A DNA stretch of 64,000 bases from Rhizobium binae (GTDB lineage Bacteria > Pseudomonadota > Alphaproteobacteria > Rhizobiales > Rhizobiaceae): the NCBI RefSeq assembly GCF_017357225.1, contig NZ_CP071610.1, forward strand, positions 1-64,000. Reading direction: 5' to 3'. Of the stretch, positions 1 through 7,494 are shown piece by piece. Below the pieces are notes generated by a model. It was not told the origin of the DNA. It saw only the letters and a list, made by a program, of their open reading frames with translations, and did not search any database. A program made the translations under genes and the position numbers. How positions within the stretch are numbered: the stretch's first letter is position 1; every line of letters starts with the position of its first letter.

Positions 1-441
1 AGCGGGTTGTTGCTGCCGATCTGGAAATTGCTGCCGCAGGATTTCTGCCGCATTCGTCGTCTGCAGACGGATGACGGCGAGCAGATCGTCGGCCGCGTCA
101 TCGCGCCCGACCGGCTGGCCGGCCTTTGCCGCAACTTCGGGATCGATCAGACGCAAGTATTGAGCGGCGACCAAGCCTGGACGACGCTGGTCGACGGATC
201 CTCGATCGTCGGCCTTGCCGGTGACATGACGCTCCGCCGCGTCCGCGTCATGAACGAGTACCGAGTCGAACTAACCGGCTTTACCGACGGCATGCGCGAC
301 TGGCTGCGGTCGATCGGTCTGTTCTCCGAGATGATCAATTGGAAGCTGCGCTTCTTCGTGCCGGTGACAGATGAGGGCACGGAGATCCTGTCGAAGCTGA
401 TGCAGCGCCATCGCCTCGTCGACATCGCACGCCGGTCATGA
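1..441 (+). CDS. C-terminal end of a strawberry-notch-type helicase/methylase (partial)
   Basis: The frame is open from the left edge to a TGA at 439-441, so only the last ~146 residues are present. The WKLLPQDFCRIRRLQTDDGE stretch is what I associate with the C-terminus of the very large plasmid-borne proteins that join a SAM-dependent methyltransferase, a DEAD-box helicase and a strawberry-notch C-terminal domain in rhizobia. Only 12 nt separate it from the toprim gene, so the two are probably co-transcribed. Neither the helicase motifs nor the methylase domain lies inside the window, so the assignment rests on family memory of the tail alone. Confidence 0.55.
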   Translation, partial: SGLLLPIWKLLPQDFCRIRRLQTDDGEQIVGRVIAPDRLAGLCRNFGIDQTQVLSGDQAWTTLVDGSSIVGLAGDMTLRRVRVMNEYRVELTGFTDGMRDWLRSIGLFSEMINWKLRFFVPVTDEGTEILSKLMQRHRLVDIARRS

Positions 442-453
442 CGGGGGTCTGTC

Positions 454-1488
454 ATGCTTTCCGCCTCCGATCTGGCGGGCCGTCTCGCGCAAAACGCGGA
501 GACGGTCTGCCGCCACTATCTCTCCGCCGGCCGCCGCGCCGGCAACTACTGGCTCGTCGGCGACGTCGCCAACAGCAGGGGCCGGTCGCTCTATGTGCAT
601 CTGATCGGCCCGCGTGCTGGGCGGTGGACGGATGCGGCGACCGGTCAGTTTGGTGACCTGCTCGATCTCGTCCGCGAGGCCTGCGGTCTCGTGGACTTCC
701 GCGACGTTGCCGAGGAGGCGCGCCATTTTCTCAGTCTGCCCCAACCCGAACCGGTGTCGGACCTCAGGGGCGACGTCGGTGATGGCCCTCCGGCCGAGCG
801 ACCGGCGAGGGAGCGGGCACGACGGCTGTTTCGAATGACGGAGCCGTTGGCGGGTACGCTCGCCGACATCTATCTGCGCGACCGCGGCATTCTGCGGGCG
901 TCCGCCCATGGGGCGCTCCGTTTCCATCCGTCCTGCTATTATCGCGATCTCGTCACCGGCCGGACGAGCAGCTATCCGGCGCTTATTGCGGCAGTGACCG
1001 ATGCGGCCGGAGCCATCACCGGCGTGCATCGCAGCTGGCTCGATCCCGATGGCGTCGGCAAGGCCAAGGTGGACGATCCGCGCCGTGCTCTCGGCGGGTT
1101 GCTCGGTAATGGCGTCCGTTTCCGCTATCCAGTTACCAATCCTGTACCGGTCCTGGCAGCGGGCGAGGGCATCGAGACCATGCTGTCCCTCTCACATGTG
1201 ATGCCCGGCATGCCGATGGTCGCGGCACTCACGGCCAATCACCTCGCGGGCTTCCACTTCCCGCCCGGATGCCGGCGTATCTATATCGCGGCCGACGCGG
1301 ATGCCGCAGGCCGGCATGGGATCGAGGGATTGAGCCGACGGGCGCAGGCGCACGGGATCCTGCCGTTGGTGCTGTCGCCGGAACTCGGCGACTTCAACGA
1401 TGATCTTCGCCGGCTGGGTCCCGGCCGGCTGACCGCAAGCCTCAAGGCTCAACTCACTCCGGAAGATGCGGTGGCCTTCCTGCCCTGA
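454..1488 (+). CDS. Toprim domain-containing protein (DUF7146-like N-terminus)
   Basis: A 344-residue protein. The N-terminus (DLAGRLAQNAETVCRHYLS, then NYWLVGDV and RSLYVHLIGP) is typical of primase-like toprim proteins carried by large rhizobial plasmids. The toprim signature is visible: an acidic GEGIETML near residue 237 and an IYIAADADAAG near residue 281, which supply the conserved Glu and the DxD that bind metal. No zinc-finger or helicase domain is present, so this is not a DnaG or a complete replicative primase. A role in conjugative or plasmid DNA metabolism is inferred from the family and neighbours. It lies 12 nt downstream of the strawberry-notch gene. Confidence 0.75.
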   Translation: MLSASDLAGRLAQNAETVCRHYLSAGRRAGNYWLVGDVANSRGRSLYVHLIGPRAGRWTDAATGQFGDLLDLVREACGLVDFRDVAEEARHFLSLPQPEPVSDLRGDVGDGPPAERPARERARRLFRMTEPLAGTLADIYLRDRGILRASAHGALRFHPSCYYRDLVTGRTSSYPALIAAVTDAAGAITGVHRSWLDPDGVGKAKVDDPRRALGGLLGNGVRFRYPVTNPVPVLAAGEGIETMLSLSHVMPGMPMVAALTANHLAGFHFPPGCRRIYIAADADAAGRHGIEGLSRRAQAHGILPLVLSPELGDFNDDLRRLGPGRLTASLKAQLTPEDAVAFLP

Positions 1489-1868
1489 TGAGGCTTGTCG
1501 GAAGGAGCACAGGCGGGTTGCTGCAGCGCGGGTGAGAGGACGGTCCGTGGTGCCGGCTCCCCGTGTGAATGCGCGCCCGCGGGCCTGCCGAGAGGCGACC
1601 CTTATCACGCGGGCCTCCGGGCCTTCAGCGGGTCGGTCGGGTTTCTTCCCCTGCCGGGCCATTTCCGCGCATCGGCTCCTTCGAAAACCGGTTCCCACTT
1701 TTCGGGCCGATGCGATGGCCCGTCATTCCTCGCGGATCAAGAAACCCTCTTGTCCCCGCCCGGCGCTTCGCTGGGCCGCTGCGCTCCGCTCGCGGTTCCG
1801 GCCTCGGCCCGCGTGACCGGGTTCGCCGTCAGGCCGCGAGAGGCGCGGCCCACCGAACGGAGACCACC
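1489..1868 (+). other. Non-coding leader upstream of the DUF2493 gene
   Basis: About 380 bp with no convincing gene. It is GC-rich and full of short inverted segments (for example around 1765-1800, GCGCTTCGCTGGGCC then GCTGCGCTCCGC), as are the leaders of other genes in the first 7 kb. It ends in GGAGACCACC directly before the DUF2493 start. Frames running through it lack protein-like composition. A long structured 5' leader is the most I can say. Confidence 0.4.
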
Positions 1869-2810
1869 ATGGACCTGATCCTCCACCCCGACGACGGCTT
1901 CGAGCCCAACCACGCTTCCTCCCCGACCGACCGCTTCATCTACGAGATGCAGGTCTACGGCTATCGCCCCTTCCAGGACGAGCCCGACCCGCGGCCATTG
2001 CCGGAGGAACCGCAGGTCCAGTCATCGATCACCACGATCTTCGACGCCCTCGCCGAAATGCTCGGCGACACCCGGCTGGAACCCGATCTCGAAGACCTGT
2101 TCTGGTCGATCCCCAATCTCTTCCATCGCGCCGGTGAGCGCATCCAGCGCGAACTTGATCGCAACGAGGATGCGCAGCGCACCGGCCAGCGTGAGCAGGA
2201 TGGCTCGGAGGTGAAGAGTGTCGAGCTCGAACGCCTCGTCGCCGAGGGCATCACGCTCCTGGAGCGCCGCAATGCCTTCGAGTTCATGCGTGATTACGCA
2301 GCCGACCTGTTCGAGGCGCAGACCGGTTCGTCCTGGCGGCCGCGCACCGGCTCGAAGGTCAACCACACCAACATGACGGCGGCGATGATCGACAGCCGGG
2401 ACTTCCTCTCCGCTCGACGCCGCGCCGAGACCGAGGTGCTGATCCCCGCCGGCACCAAGATCGCGTTCTCTGGCGGCATCGACTATAACGACCATGAGCG
2501 GATTTGGGCCAAGCTCGATCAGGCGCATGCGAAGTATCCTGACATGGTATTGCTGCACGGCGGCTCGCCAAAAGGCGCCGAACGGATTGCTGCATGCTGG
2601 GCTGAAGCCCGCAAGGTGACGCAGATCACCTTCAAGCCGAATTGGACGAAACACGCCAAGGCCGCACCGTTTCGGCGCAATGACGATATGCTGTCGGTCA
2701 TGCCCGCCGGATTGATCGTCTTTCCCGGAAACGGCATCACAGGCAATCTCGCCGACAAGGCACGCCGGCTCGGCATTCCGGTCTGGCAGGCTTCAGGAGA
2801 CGGCGCGTGA
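1869..2810 (+). CDS. DUF2493 domain protein (SLOG/YspA-type fold)
   Basis: A 313-residue protein starting at the ATG after GGAGACCACC. The C-terminal third is the DUF2493 domain: KIAFSGGIDYNDHERIWAKL and, further on, VLLHGGSPKGAERIAACWA, a Rossmann-like nucleotide-binding pattern of the SLOG superfamily. It continues with VMPAGLIVFPGNGITGNLAD, the usual loop where a threatening ligand-binding glycine lies. The first ~200 residues are acidic and helix-rich with no motif I recognise. Such proteins are common on rhizobial conjugative plasmids. Ligand and role are unknown, and nucleotide or ADP-ribose-related binding is only a fold-based expectation. The open frame extends far upstream, but that part is leader sequence in composition. 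Confidence 0.75.
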   Translation: MDLILHPDDGFEPNHASSPTDRFIYEMQVYGYRPFQDEPDPRPLPEEPQVQSSITTIFDALAEMLGDTRLEPDLEDLFWSIPNLFHRAGERIQRELDRNEDAQRTGQREQDGSEVKSVELERLVAEGITLLERRNAFEFMRDYAADLFEAQTGSSWRPRTGSKVNHTNMTAAMIDSRDFLSARRRAETEVLIPAGTKIAFSGGIDYNDHERIWAKLDQAHAKYPDMVLLHGGSPKGAERIAACWAEARKVTQITFKPNWTKHAKAAPFRRNDDMLSVMPAGLIVFPGNGITGNLADKARRLGIPVWQASGDGA

Positions 2811-2829
2811 GCGCCGTCTTCCCGGATAC

Positions 2830-2874
2830 ATGGAAAAGATGGAAAACATGGGAAAAATGGATTATATGGGAATC
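2830..2874 (+). repeat. Five tandem 9-bp units before the antitoxin gene
   Basis: Five consecutive 9-mers, each beginning ATGG: ATGGAAAAG, ATGGAAAAC, ATGGGAAAA, ATGGATTAT, ATGGGAATC. Each is in frame with the downstream antitoxin, so they also form a ladder of five in-frame ATG codons ahead of the start I prefer at 2893. They could be an operator for the Phd-like antitoxin or a repeated N-terminal extension. The sequence alone does not decide. Confidence 0.6.
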
Positions 2875-2892
2875 GAAGTGGAGATCTTTGCG

Positions 2893-3153
2893 ATGAAGCA
2901 GTTCACGACAGGCGACCTCAACAAGCAGATCGGCGACGTTACCGATGCGGCAAGCCGCGAGCCGGTTGTTCTGACTCGCCACAAGAAGCCTCGCTTCGTA
3001 CTGATGAGCTACGATCACTATGAGCGCATGCGCACCGGTGGCGACCCCCGCCGCGCCTTTCATATCTCGGAGATGCCCGCCGAGCATGCGGAACTGTTCG
3101 ACGAGGCGCTCGATCGGCTGGCGCATGGCGAAGGCTACGACGATGAGCCGTGA
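2893..3153 (+). CDS. Type II antitoxin, Phd/YefM-like
   Basis: An 86-residue protein from ATG 2893, preceded by GTGGAGATC at a usable distance. MKQFTTGDLNKQIGDVTDAA followed by EPVVLTRHKKPRFVLMSYDHYERM is the Phd/YefM N-terminal DNA-binding pattern, in which a short strand and helix are followed by a PV(V/I)(I/L)T.(H/R).KPR.VL.S segment. The acidic C-terminal tail (LFDEALDRLAHGEGYDDEP) would wrap the toxin. The gene overlaps the toxin start by 11 nt, the usual antitoxin-first arrangement. Autoregulation with the toxin is expected for the family. Starts at 2830-2866 are alternatives. Confidence 0.8.
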   Translation: MKQFTTGDLNKQIGDVTDAASREPVVLTRHKKPRFVLMSYDHYERMRTGGDPRRAFHISEMPAEHAELFDEALDRLAHGEGYDDEP

Positions 3154-3562
3154 ATTCCGGCCCGGCGAGGTCATCTCCTATCCCTACCTCTGGGCTTGGC
3201 AGCAGCAGCGCGGTGAGACAGAAGGCCGCAAGCAGCGTCCCGTCTGCGTCGTCATCGCCATCCGCAATGCGGCCGATGGAAATACCCATCTGGCGCTTCT
3301 CGCCATCACCACCCAACCGCCGCAAACGGGTCGCGCCTCATTGGAGATCCCGGACATCGAGCGCAAGCGCGCGGGCTTAAGCGATCTGAAGCAGTGCTGG
3401 ATCATGGTCGACGAATACAATTACGATATCGTCGAGCGCTCCTGGTATATTGAGCCCGGTCAGGACATCGTCGGCCGCTTCAGCAAACCTTTCATGGTGA
3501 AGATCGCCAGACTGTTTGCCGAGGCGCGCGGCCGAACCGGCCGGGTCAACCGCCTCGACTGA
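3143..3562 (+). CDS. Probable PemK/MazF-like toxin
   Basis: A 139-residue protein whose ATG overlaps the antitoxin end by 11 nt. The N-terminal EFRPGEVISYPYLW resembles the loop-strand start of PemK/MazF toxins (GDVv.vpfp), followed by KQRPVCVVIAIRN, the KxRPvvVi strand, and LALLAITTQPPQ. A Trp/Tyr-rich segment around SWYIEPGQDIVGRFSKPF closes the barrel region. The family cleaves mRNA. Catalytic residues are less conserved here than in canonical PemK, so the activity is inferred mostly from the pairing with a Phd-like antitoxin. Confidence 0.65.
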   Translation: MSREFRPGEVISYPYLWAWQQQRGETEGRKQRPVCVVIAIRNAADGNTHLALLAITTQPPQTGRASLEIPDIERKRAGLSDLKQCWIMVDEYNYDIVERSWYIEPGQDIVGRFSKPFMVKIARLFAEARGRTGRVNRLD

Positions 3563-4026
3563 GACTTCCCTCATCCCTGCAGCCGTCCGAAGCGACATCC
3601 CTTGAAATCACGTCTGTCACGCGGTTGCGCTCCGCAGAACTGCAGTCGCGTCAGGAGAAGCCTGCGGTTCGAGCGTGATGCCGAACGAAGCCGTCTTTGA
3701 CGATGAGGATGGGATCAGGACTGTGCCGATCTCTCGCGATGTGCCCGACTGGTTGACGGCCGGCGTCCGTTGACCCGAACACCACCAACGCATGTCACGA
3801 ACGCGGCACTCCGCGCGGCAGCAAACGCGCGCCACGGCGAGGTCTCCTGCCGACGTGGCAATCAAAGACCATTCCCGTTCTTTATGTCGCCTTTCTAAGG
3901 GACCGGCCGCGATCAGCGTCAACCCGCAAGGGGTTTCCCTTCGCTACGCTGCGGTGACGCCTGCGGCGCGGCCCCTTCTTCGGGCGCCATCGGGAATGGT
4001 CCCGATGCAACGAAGGAGACAATCCC
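3563..4026 (+). other. Intergenic region with hairpin leader of the DUF736 gene
   Basis: About 460 bp with no supported gene. A perfect 8-bp stem, CATCGGGA(3988-3995) with TCCCGATG(4000-4007) and an ATGG loop, sits 6 nt before the GAAGGAGAC ribosome-binding site of the DUF736 gene, where it could affect translation. The rest is GC-rich with short inverted segments (AAGGGGTTTCCCTT at 3929-3942). No protein-like frame is seen. Confidence 0.45.
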
Positions 4027-4350
4027 ATGGCTACCACGATCGCAACTCTCACCGAAAAGACCGACGGCACTCTCGAAGGCATCTTCGCCACCATCCGGGT
4101 CAACGCCCCCATCGCCCTCGTGCCGAACGCCAACAAGGCGAGCGAAGAAGCCCCGGACTACCGCATCATCAACCGTAAGACCGGCTTTGAGATCGGCGCA
4201 GGCTGGAACCGCGTCTCCCGCCAGACCGGCGAAGAATACATCTCCACGAAGCTCGAAGCGCCCGAGATCGGCGTGATCTTCGGCAACGTCGCCCCGGCGC
4301 CCGGCGGCGAGCCCGGCAAGAAGGTCATCCTCTGGAACAGCCCGGCCTGA
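4027..4350 (+). CDS. DUF736 domain protein
   Basis: A 107-residue protein with a strong GAAGGAGAC ribosome-binding site. MATTIATLTEKTDGTLEGIF, then KASEEAPDYRI, GAGWNRVSRQTGEEYISTKLE and APEIGVIFGNVAP are diagnostic of DUF736, a small family (~100 aa) found beside replication and conjugation genes on rhizobial plasmids. Its molecular function is unknown to me. The next gene follows after 56 nt with its own AAAGGAGGC site, so the two form a unit ending at the terminator at 4755. Confidence 0.9.
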   Translation: MATTIATLTEKTDGTLEGIFATIRVNAPIALVPNANKASEEAPDYRIINRKTGFEIGAGWNRVSRQTGEEYISTKLEAPEIGVIFGNVAPAPGGEPGKKVILWNSPA

Positions 4351-4406
4351 ACCGGACCGCCGGCCCCGAAACCGGGGCCGGCCTCCCCATTCCAAAGGAG
4401 GCCGTC

Positions 4407-4739
4407 ATGAGCCGCTACACAATTACCGTCACCAGGACCGCAGTCCGCCACGCCGACCCGGATGCCATTATCGGCTATGACCGCCCGCTTCAGACGTTCT
4501 TCCTCCAGGCATTTCCGGATGCCAGTGGCGAGGATCTCGAACTCTGGCTTGGCACTGACTTCCGGGAGTTCGAAACACTGTCGCAACTGCGGTCCGCAGC
4601 AATCGCACGTGGTTTCGACTTCATACCCCTGGCATCCGGCATTCTTCACAAGCTGCTGGACGACCATGCCCGTGAAGCGCAACACGCGGTTAGCGACACG
4701 ATCATCCAGGATCTTCTCAACGGGACATCCGCCCGCTGA
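4407..4739 (+). CDS. Hypothetical protein downstream of DUF736
   Basis: A 110-residue soluble protein with AAAGGAGGCCGTC before its ATG. No membrane segment or signal peptide is seen. A segment near residues 43-60 (EDLELWLGTDFREFETLSQL) is acidic, and the C-terminus is helical (LHKLLDDHAREAQHAVSDTIIQDL). I do not recognise a family. It is the last gene before a strong hairpin terminator, probably co-transcribed with the DUF736 gene. Confidence 0.65.
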   Translation: MSRYTITVTRTAVRHADPDAIIGYDRPLQTFFLQAFPDASGEDLELWLGTDFREFETLSQLRSAAIARGFDFIPLASGILHKLLDDHAREAQHAVSDTIIQDLLNGTSAR

Positions 4740-4754
4740 CGCAAACCCCAAACG

Positions 4755-4787
4755 AAAATAGCCCGGCGCCGTGCCGGGCTATTTTTT
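4755..4787. terminator. Bidirectional rho-independent terminator
   Basis: A 13-bp perfect stem, AAAATAGCCCGGC (4755-4767) against GCCGGGCTATTTT (4773-4785), with loop GCCGT. A T-run follows on the plus strand and an A-run precedes it for the minus strand. It lies between convergent genes (hypothetical 4407-4739 and HU 4803-5081) and should serve both. Confidence 0.9.
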
Positions 4788-4802
4788 GCTTGGCTAGCAA
4801 GT

Positions 4803-5081
4803 TTACTTGTTCAGCGCATCCTTCAATGCCTTGGCCGGCGTAAAGGCTAGCTTTTTGGCCGCGGCAACCTTGATCGTTGCGCCGGTCGACGGGTTGCGAG
4901 CCTCGCGCTCCGGTGTCGCCTTCACCTTGAACTTGCCGAAGCCGGGGAGGGATGTCTCGTTGCCGGCAACGGCTGCCTCGGTGATCGATGCAATCACTGC
5001 TTCGACGATCGCCTTTCCCTGGGCCTTGGTGAGCCTGTGTTCGCCGGCGATCTTGTCGGCGATTTCATTGGTCGTGGTCAT
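4803..5081 (-). CDS. HU-family DNA-binding protein
   Basis: A 92-residue protein of standard HU/IHF length. The N-terminal dimerisation helices (EIADKIAGEHRLTKAQGKAIVEAV) are followed by the GFGKFKV turn and the DNA-clasping arm with ARNPSTGATI, in which the RNPxTG Pro intercalates into DNA, and then KKLAFTPAKALKDAL. It bends DNA non-specifically. A plasmid-borne HU near transfer DNA could assist replication, relaxosome assembly or nucleoid stealth. It is transcribed alone towards the terminator at 4755. Confidence 0.92.
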   Translation of the reverse strand: MTTTNEIADKIAGEHRLTKAQGKAIVEAVIASITEAAVAGNETSLPGFGKFKVKATPEREARNPSTGATIKVAAAKKLAFTPAKALKDALNK

Positions 5082-5226
5082 TTTCTTCTCCGCATCAACG
5101 TTAATGCGAGAATCCCTGACAGGGGATCAAAGCGCTGTCATCGACGCACCGCGTCAAGATCAACGATTTGCCCATTTTTCCACAACTACCAAGGACTTTG
5201 AGGCATCTCCGTGGGTCTGCATGGTG

Positions 5227-5261
5227 GATCCGCAAGCGGGCATCGAGCCCGCCTGCGGATC
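5227..5261. repeat. Strong hairpin with ATCGA loop
   Basis: Inverted arms GATCCGCAaGCGGGC and GCCCGCcTGCGGATC around the loop ATCGA, with one unpaired or mismatched position. The top of the stem-loop, GGC-ATCGA-GCC, is the same as in a second hairpin at 7186-7202 (GCAGGC-ATCGA-GCCTGC). There is no T-run, so it is not an ordinary terminator. Confidence 0.6.
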
Positions 5262-5346
5262 TCTGGTGCCATACCTGAGGAGATGTCTGCTCAGTCCGTC
5301 CGAGTGTGTCATGGGGGCATGACGGCCTCAAGGACGAGCGGTGCCC

Positions 5347-5440
5347 CCAATTTTGCCTCCGCTCCGGTTCCCTGCACTCCGACAAAATCGGCACCCCCAC
5401 TCGCCGCCGCTGGCGGTCGCGTTCCGCGATCCCTGACCCC
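5347..5440 (+). repeat. Leader repeat copy A (upstream of the 54-aa gene)
   Basis: Starts CCAATTTTGCCTCCGCT and ends with GCCGCCGCTGGCGGTCGCG then CGCGATCCCTGACCCC. A clearly related copy lies at 6497-6589 in the same position relative to another small plus-strand gene. The central AAAATCGG and the GCCGCCGCTGGCGGTCGCG block are shared exactly or nearly so. The latter contains the inverted repeat CCGCcgctgGCGG. Confidence 0.65.
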
Positions 5441-5497
5441 GCCACGCCCCCATGACCGCGCGCGTCGTCTTTCACAAACGTCAAGGAGACGACGACG

Positions 5498-5662
5498 ATG
5501 CTTCTGGAACAACACATTGAAGAGCTTCGCCTCGAACTGCGCGAAGCAATCGACCCCGTGGAGCGCCGCGAGATCGAAATCGAACTGGAGCTGGCTCGCG
5601 CCGAACTGGCGGTGATCACCGCAGAGCAGGACGGTACGATCGACGCCGAGCCGCCCTTCTGA
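5498..5662 (+). CDS. Small acidic helical protein (54 aa)
   Basis: ATG 5498 follows AAGGAGACGACGACG. The product begins MLLEQHIEELRLELREAI and continues as one long amphipathic helix (PVERREIEIELELARAEL), ending AEPPF. It has no membrane segment. I recall similar short EQHIEELRaEL proteins on rhizobial plasmids with no known function. The regular Leu/Glu spacing suggests a coiled coil that dimerises or binds a partner. The good ribosome-binding site and biased codon use support a real gene despite its size. Confidence 0.6.
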   Translation: MLLEQHIEELRLELREAIDPVERREIEIELELARAELAVITAEQDGTIDAEPPF

Positions 5663-5863
5663 GGGTGGCTTTCGCCATGTAGCCTGGCCTGACGCGCCGG
5701 ATCGACCGGCGCTTCAGGCCCGAAGCATCGCTTCGCCATCGGCACGTGCCAGATCCTGCGGTGTTTCCTACGGAAACGGCGAAAGCGGCCGGACACCCCC
5801 ACTCCTGTTTCGATCTCATGCCAATCGACATGAGGATGCGTCCGCCCCACGGCACTCCCTTCG

Positions 5864-6139
5864 CTATCGATCACCCGACGCATCTTGCCGTATATGCGGT
5901 TTCGGCCTGTATCCGCGCGACCGCCTCTTTCGCAAAAGCTGAAGGAAGAGCCTGACTGCCTCTTCCTCCCGCGTGAAATGATGCTCCCGCCTTTGACCTC
6001 TTGCACCGATGCGGCCCCATCGGCGGATAAGACAGGCATCGCCGAACAGATTCGGTTCAATCGACATGGCATAGTAGCGGGCCATGTTTTTCTTGGCGTC
6101 GATGCGTTCGACATAGAGCTGGTAGCGTTGCGCGATCAT
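5864..6139 (-). CDS. WGR domain protein
   Basis: From the ATG at 6139 the protein (91 aa) reads MIAQRYQLYVERIDAKKNMARYYAMSIEP, then CLIRRWGRIGARGQRREHHF and EEEAVRLFLQLLRKRRSRGY. The RWGRIGARGQ segment is the defining WGR motif, and the family is a small DNA- or nucleic-acid-associated module also found in PARPs. As a stand-alone protein it is frequent on rhizobial plasmids. An upstream ATG at 6211 in frame would add 24 residues of low-complexity sequence. Neither start has a strong Shine-Dalgarno, so I chose the one matching the usual family length. Confidence 0.75.
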   Translation of the reverse strand: MIAQRYQLYVERIDAKKNMARYYAMSIEPNLFGDACLIRRWGRIGARGQRREHHFTREEEAVRLFLQLLRKRRSRGYRPKPHIRQDASGDR

Positions 6140-6641
6140 GACACGGAGAATCGGGCAGGGCCGACTCGGCTCCAACGACATGTTTGAATCGGTCGGTCTC
6201 GATTGATTCATGCTGATGATGGGTTGTCGGCGGATGATCCGAGCGAGCCGCCTGCGGCGGACGGTGCTATTCGCTCTCGCTCACGGAGCCCGCTATCGGT
6301 CTCCGCCCATTCGGGTCACGCCCCTCTCGCGGCTGCTGCGCCGGCGGCGCGAAGTCGCCGTGACCATGGCCGAGGAGAGACTGCATGGCCGGCTGGACGC
6401 CGGATACAGACACGGCGCCTGGGGCGCCGTGGTCTATCTCTCTCTGACGTTCCATTGTGCACCCACCACTCCGGCGTCAAGGACTGCGCGGCCCCTCCAA
6501 TTTTCCGCCGCTGTCCCTTCGGGCCATCACCAGAAAATCGGTTCCTCCGCTTGCCGCCGCTGGCGGTCGCGTCCGCGATCCCTGACCCCTCGCGGCTACG
6601 GTGCGGCCTCCTTTCGTCAGAGACGGAAAGGAGACACTGAT
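6140..6641. other. Intergenic region with leader repeat copy B
   Basis: About 500 bp between the divergent WGR gene and the gene at 6642, with no supported gene. It includes the second copy of the leader repeat and a GGAAAGGAGACACTGAT ribosome-binding region at its end. Upstream frames fused to the 6642 gene are arginine- and serine-rich read-through, not protein-like. Confidence 0.4.
6497..6589 (+). repeat. Leader repeat copy B (upstream of the 161-aa gene)
   Basis: Begins CCAATTTTCCGCCGCT, carries AAAATCGGTTCCTCCGCT, the block GCCGCCGCTGGCGGTCGCG and CGCGATCCCTGACCCC, in the same order as copy A at 5347-5440. It ends about 50 nt before the ATG of its gene, against ~57 nt for copy A. Sequence between the copies is unrelated, so this is a mobile or duplicated leader rather than a gene duplication. 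Confidence 0.65.
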
Positions 6642-7127
6642 ATGTCCAATGACTGGTACTACGTACATCAGCTCGCAGTGCTTGCGGGCTTCAGGCTCAT
6701 CGTCCTTGCAAATCGCTTGGGTTGCGAGGATGAATTCCTATTGGAACTGCATGACGAGCTCGCCGAGGGGCTGGCAGCGGCAATTGCGCGGCTGCGATCC
6801 ATGATGGCGCTGGAGCGCCAGCTTGCCAACGGGCCGGACGAGGAAGGCTTCGCCGCTTTCCAGCTTCACGGCGAAGAGGAATGCTTTGCGCGTTTCCGGA
6901 TCACTTTGCTCGACGAGCTCGGAATCGACTTCGAGACCCACGAGTACCGTGTGAACGGCGGCGAATGGCACTATGCCCTCTCGGCCGATTGCGACGGCAT
7001 CGAGATCAGCTATCTAAGGCTTGTCGCCCTCACCGATGCCGAGTTGGGCACGCTCGCCCCGATCGTCCGCGCCATCCGCAGCGAGGCCGGCATCGGTATC
7101 AGCATCGCCCGTGTCATCTACGGTTGA
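6642..7127 (+). CDS. Hypothetical 161-aa protein
   Basis: ATG 6642 follows AAAGGAGACACTGAT. The soluble protein starts MSNDWYYVHQLAVLAGFRLI and is acidic, with helix-forming segments (DEFLLELHDELAEGLAAAIARL), FETHEYRVNGGEWHYALSAD in the middle and LTDAELGTLAPIVRAIRSEAGIGISI near the end. I do not recognise the family. The structured leader, strong ribosome-binding site and position in the putative leading region are the only clues to its role. Confidence 0.65.
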   Translation: MSNDWYYVHQLAVLAGFRLIVLANRLGCEDEFLLELHDELAEGLAAAIARLRSMMALERQLANGPDEEGFAAFQLHGEEECFARFRITLLDELGIDFETHEYRVNGGEWHYALSADCDGIEISYLRLVALTDAELGTLAPIVRAIRSEAGIGISIARVIYG

Positions 7128-7494
7128 TGCGCCTGCGAGGGGCGGCTTCGGCCGTCTCTCGCCTTTTCCACTCACTTGACCGCTTGCAGGCATCGAGCCT
7201 GCGCGCGCTCTTGAGGGGAGAGACTTGCCGCCTCTCCCCTCAAACTCCCCTCTCCCTGCGGTGCGGACTGACGCCCGCCCGGCCTTTCGGGCCGGTAGGC
7301 GGACGCTGCCGCGACTTCTCGAAACAACACGGAGAGGACGAATTCCTTGCGCTACGCCCTCATGCTTCGGGCATCCGCTCCAGGTGTTCGTCCTCTCCTG
7401 CGGTGCGCTCGCCGTCTCTTCGTTCGCATGTCGTCGAGGCCCATTCCCTCCGGTCACGGTCCTCTCGACTGCTCACGACGACGGCTTGCTTCAG
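7128..7494. other. Non-coding region with short hairpins
   Basis: No convincing gene. A hairpin at 7186-7202 (GCAGGC-ATCGA-GCCTGC) shares its loop and loop-closing pairs with the hairpin at 5227-5261. Further inverted segments include GAGGGGAGAG (7213-7222) with CTCTCCCCTC (7232-7241), and GGCCTTTCGGGCC near 7280. This is the start of a ~1.2 kb gene-free block running to 8380. Confidence 0.4.

Larger units (their letters stand above)
5082..5497. other. Intergenic region holding HU upstream sequence, a hairpin and a leader repeat
   Basis: About 415 bp without a supported gene. It contains the upstream sequence of the HU gene, the 35-bp hairpin at 5227-5261 and leader copy A at 5347-5440, then the TCAAGGAGACGACGACG ribosome-binding region of the small gene at 5498. 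Frames crossing it on the minus strand are by-products of GC-rich sequence. Confidence 0.4.

Noticed and set aside
2536..2544. Other TATCCTG-like heptamers (for example GTATCCTGACAT)
   Set aside because: Inside a coding gene, followed by A rather than a pyrimidine, and without an adjacent palindrome, so not counted as nick candidates.
5101..6114. Minus-strand 337-codon open frame crossing the HU upstream region
   Set aside because: Opposite to the well-supported 54-aa gene and overlapping the WGR gene in another frame. Arg/Ser-rich composition typical of antisense GC-rich sequence.
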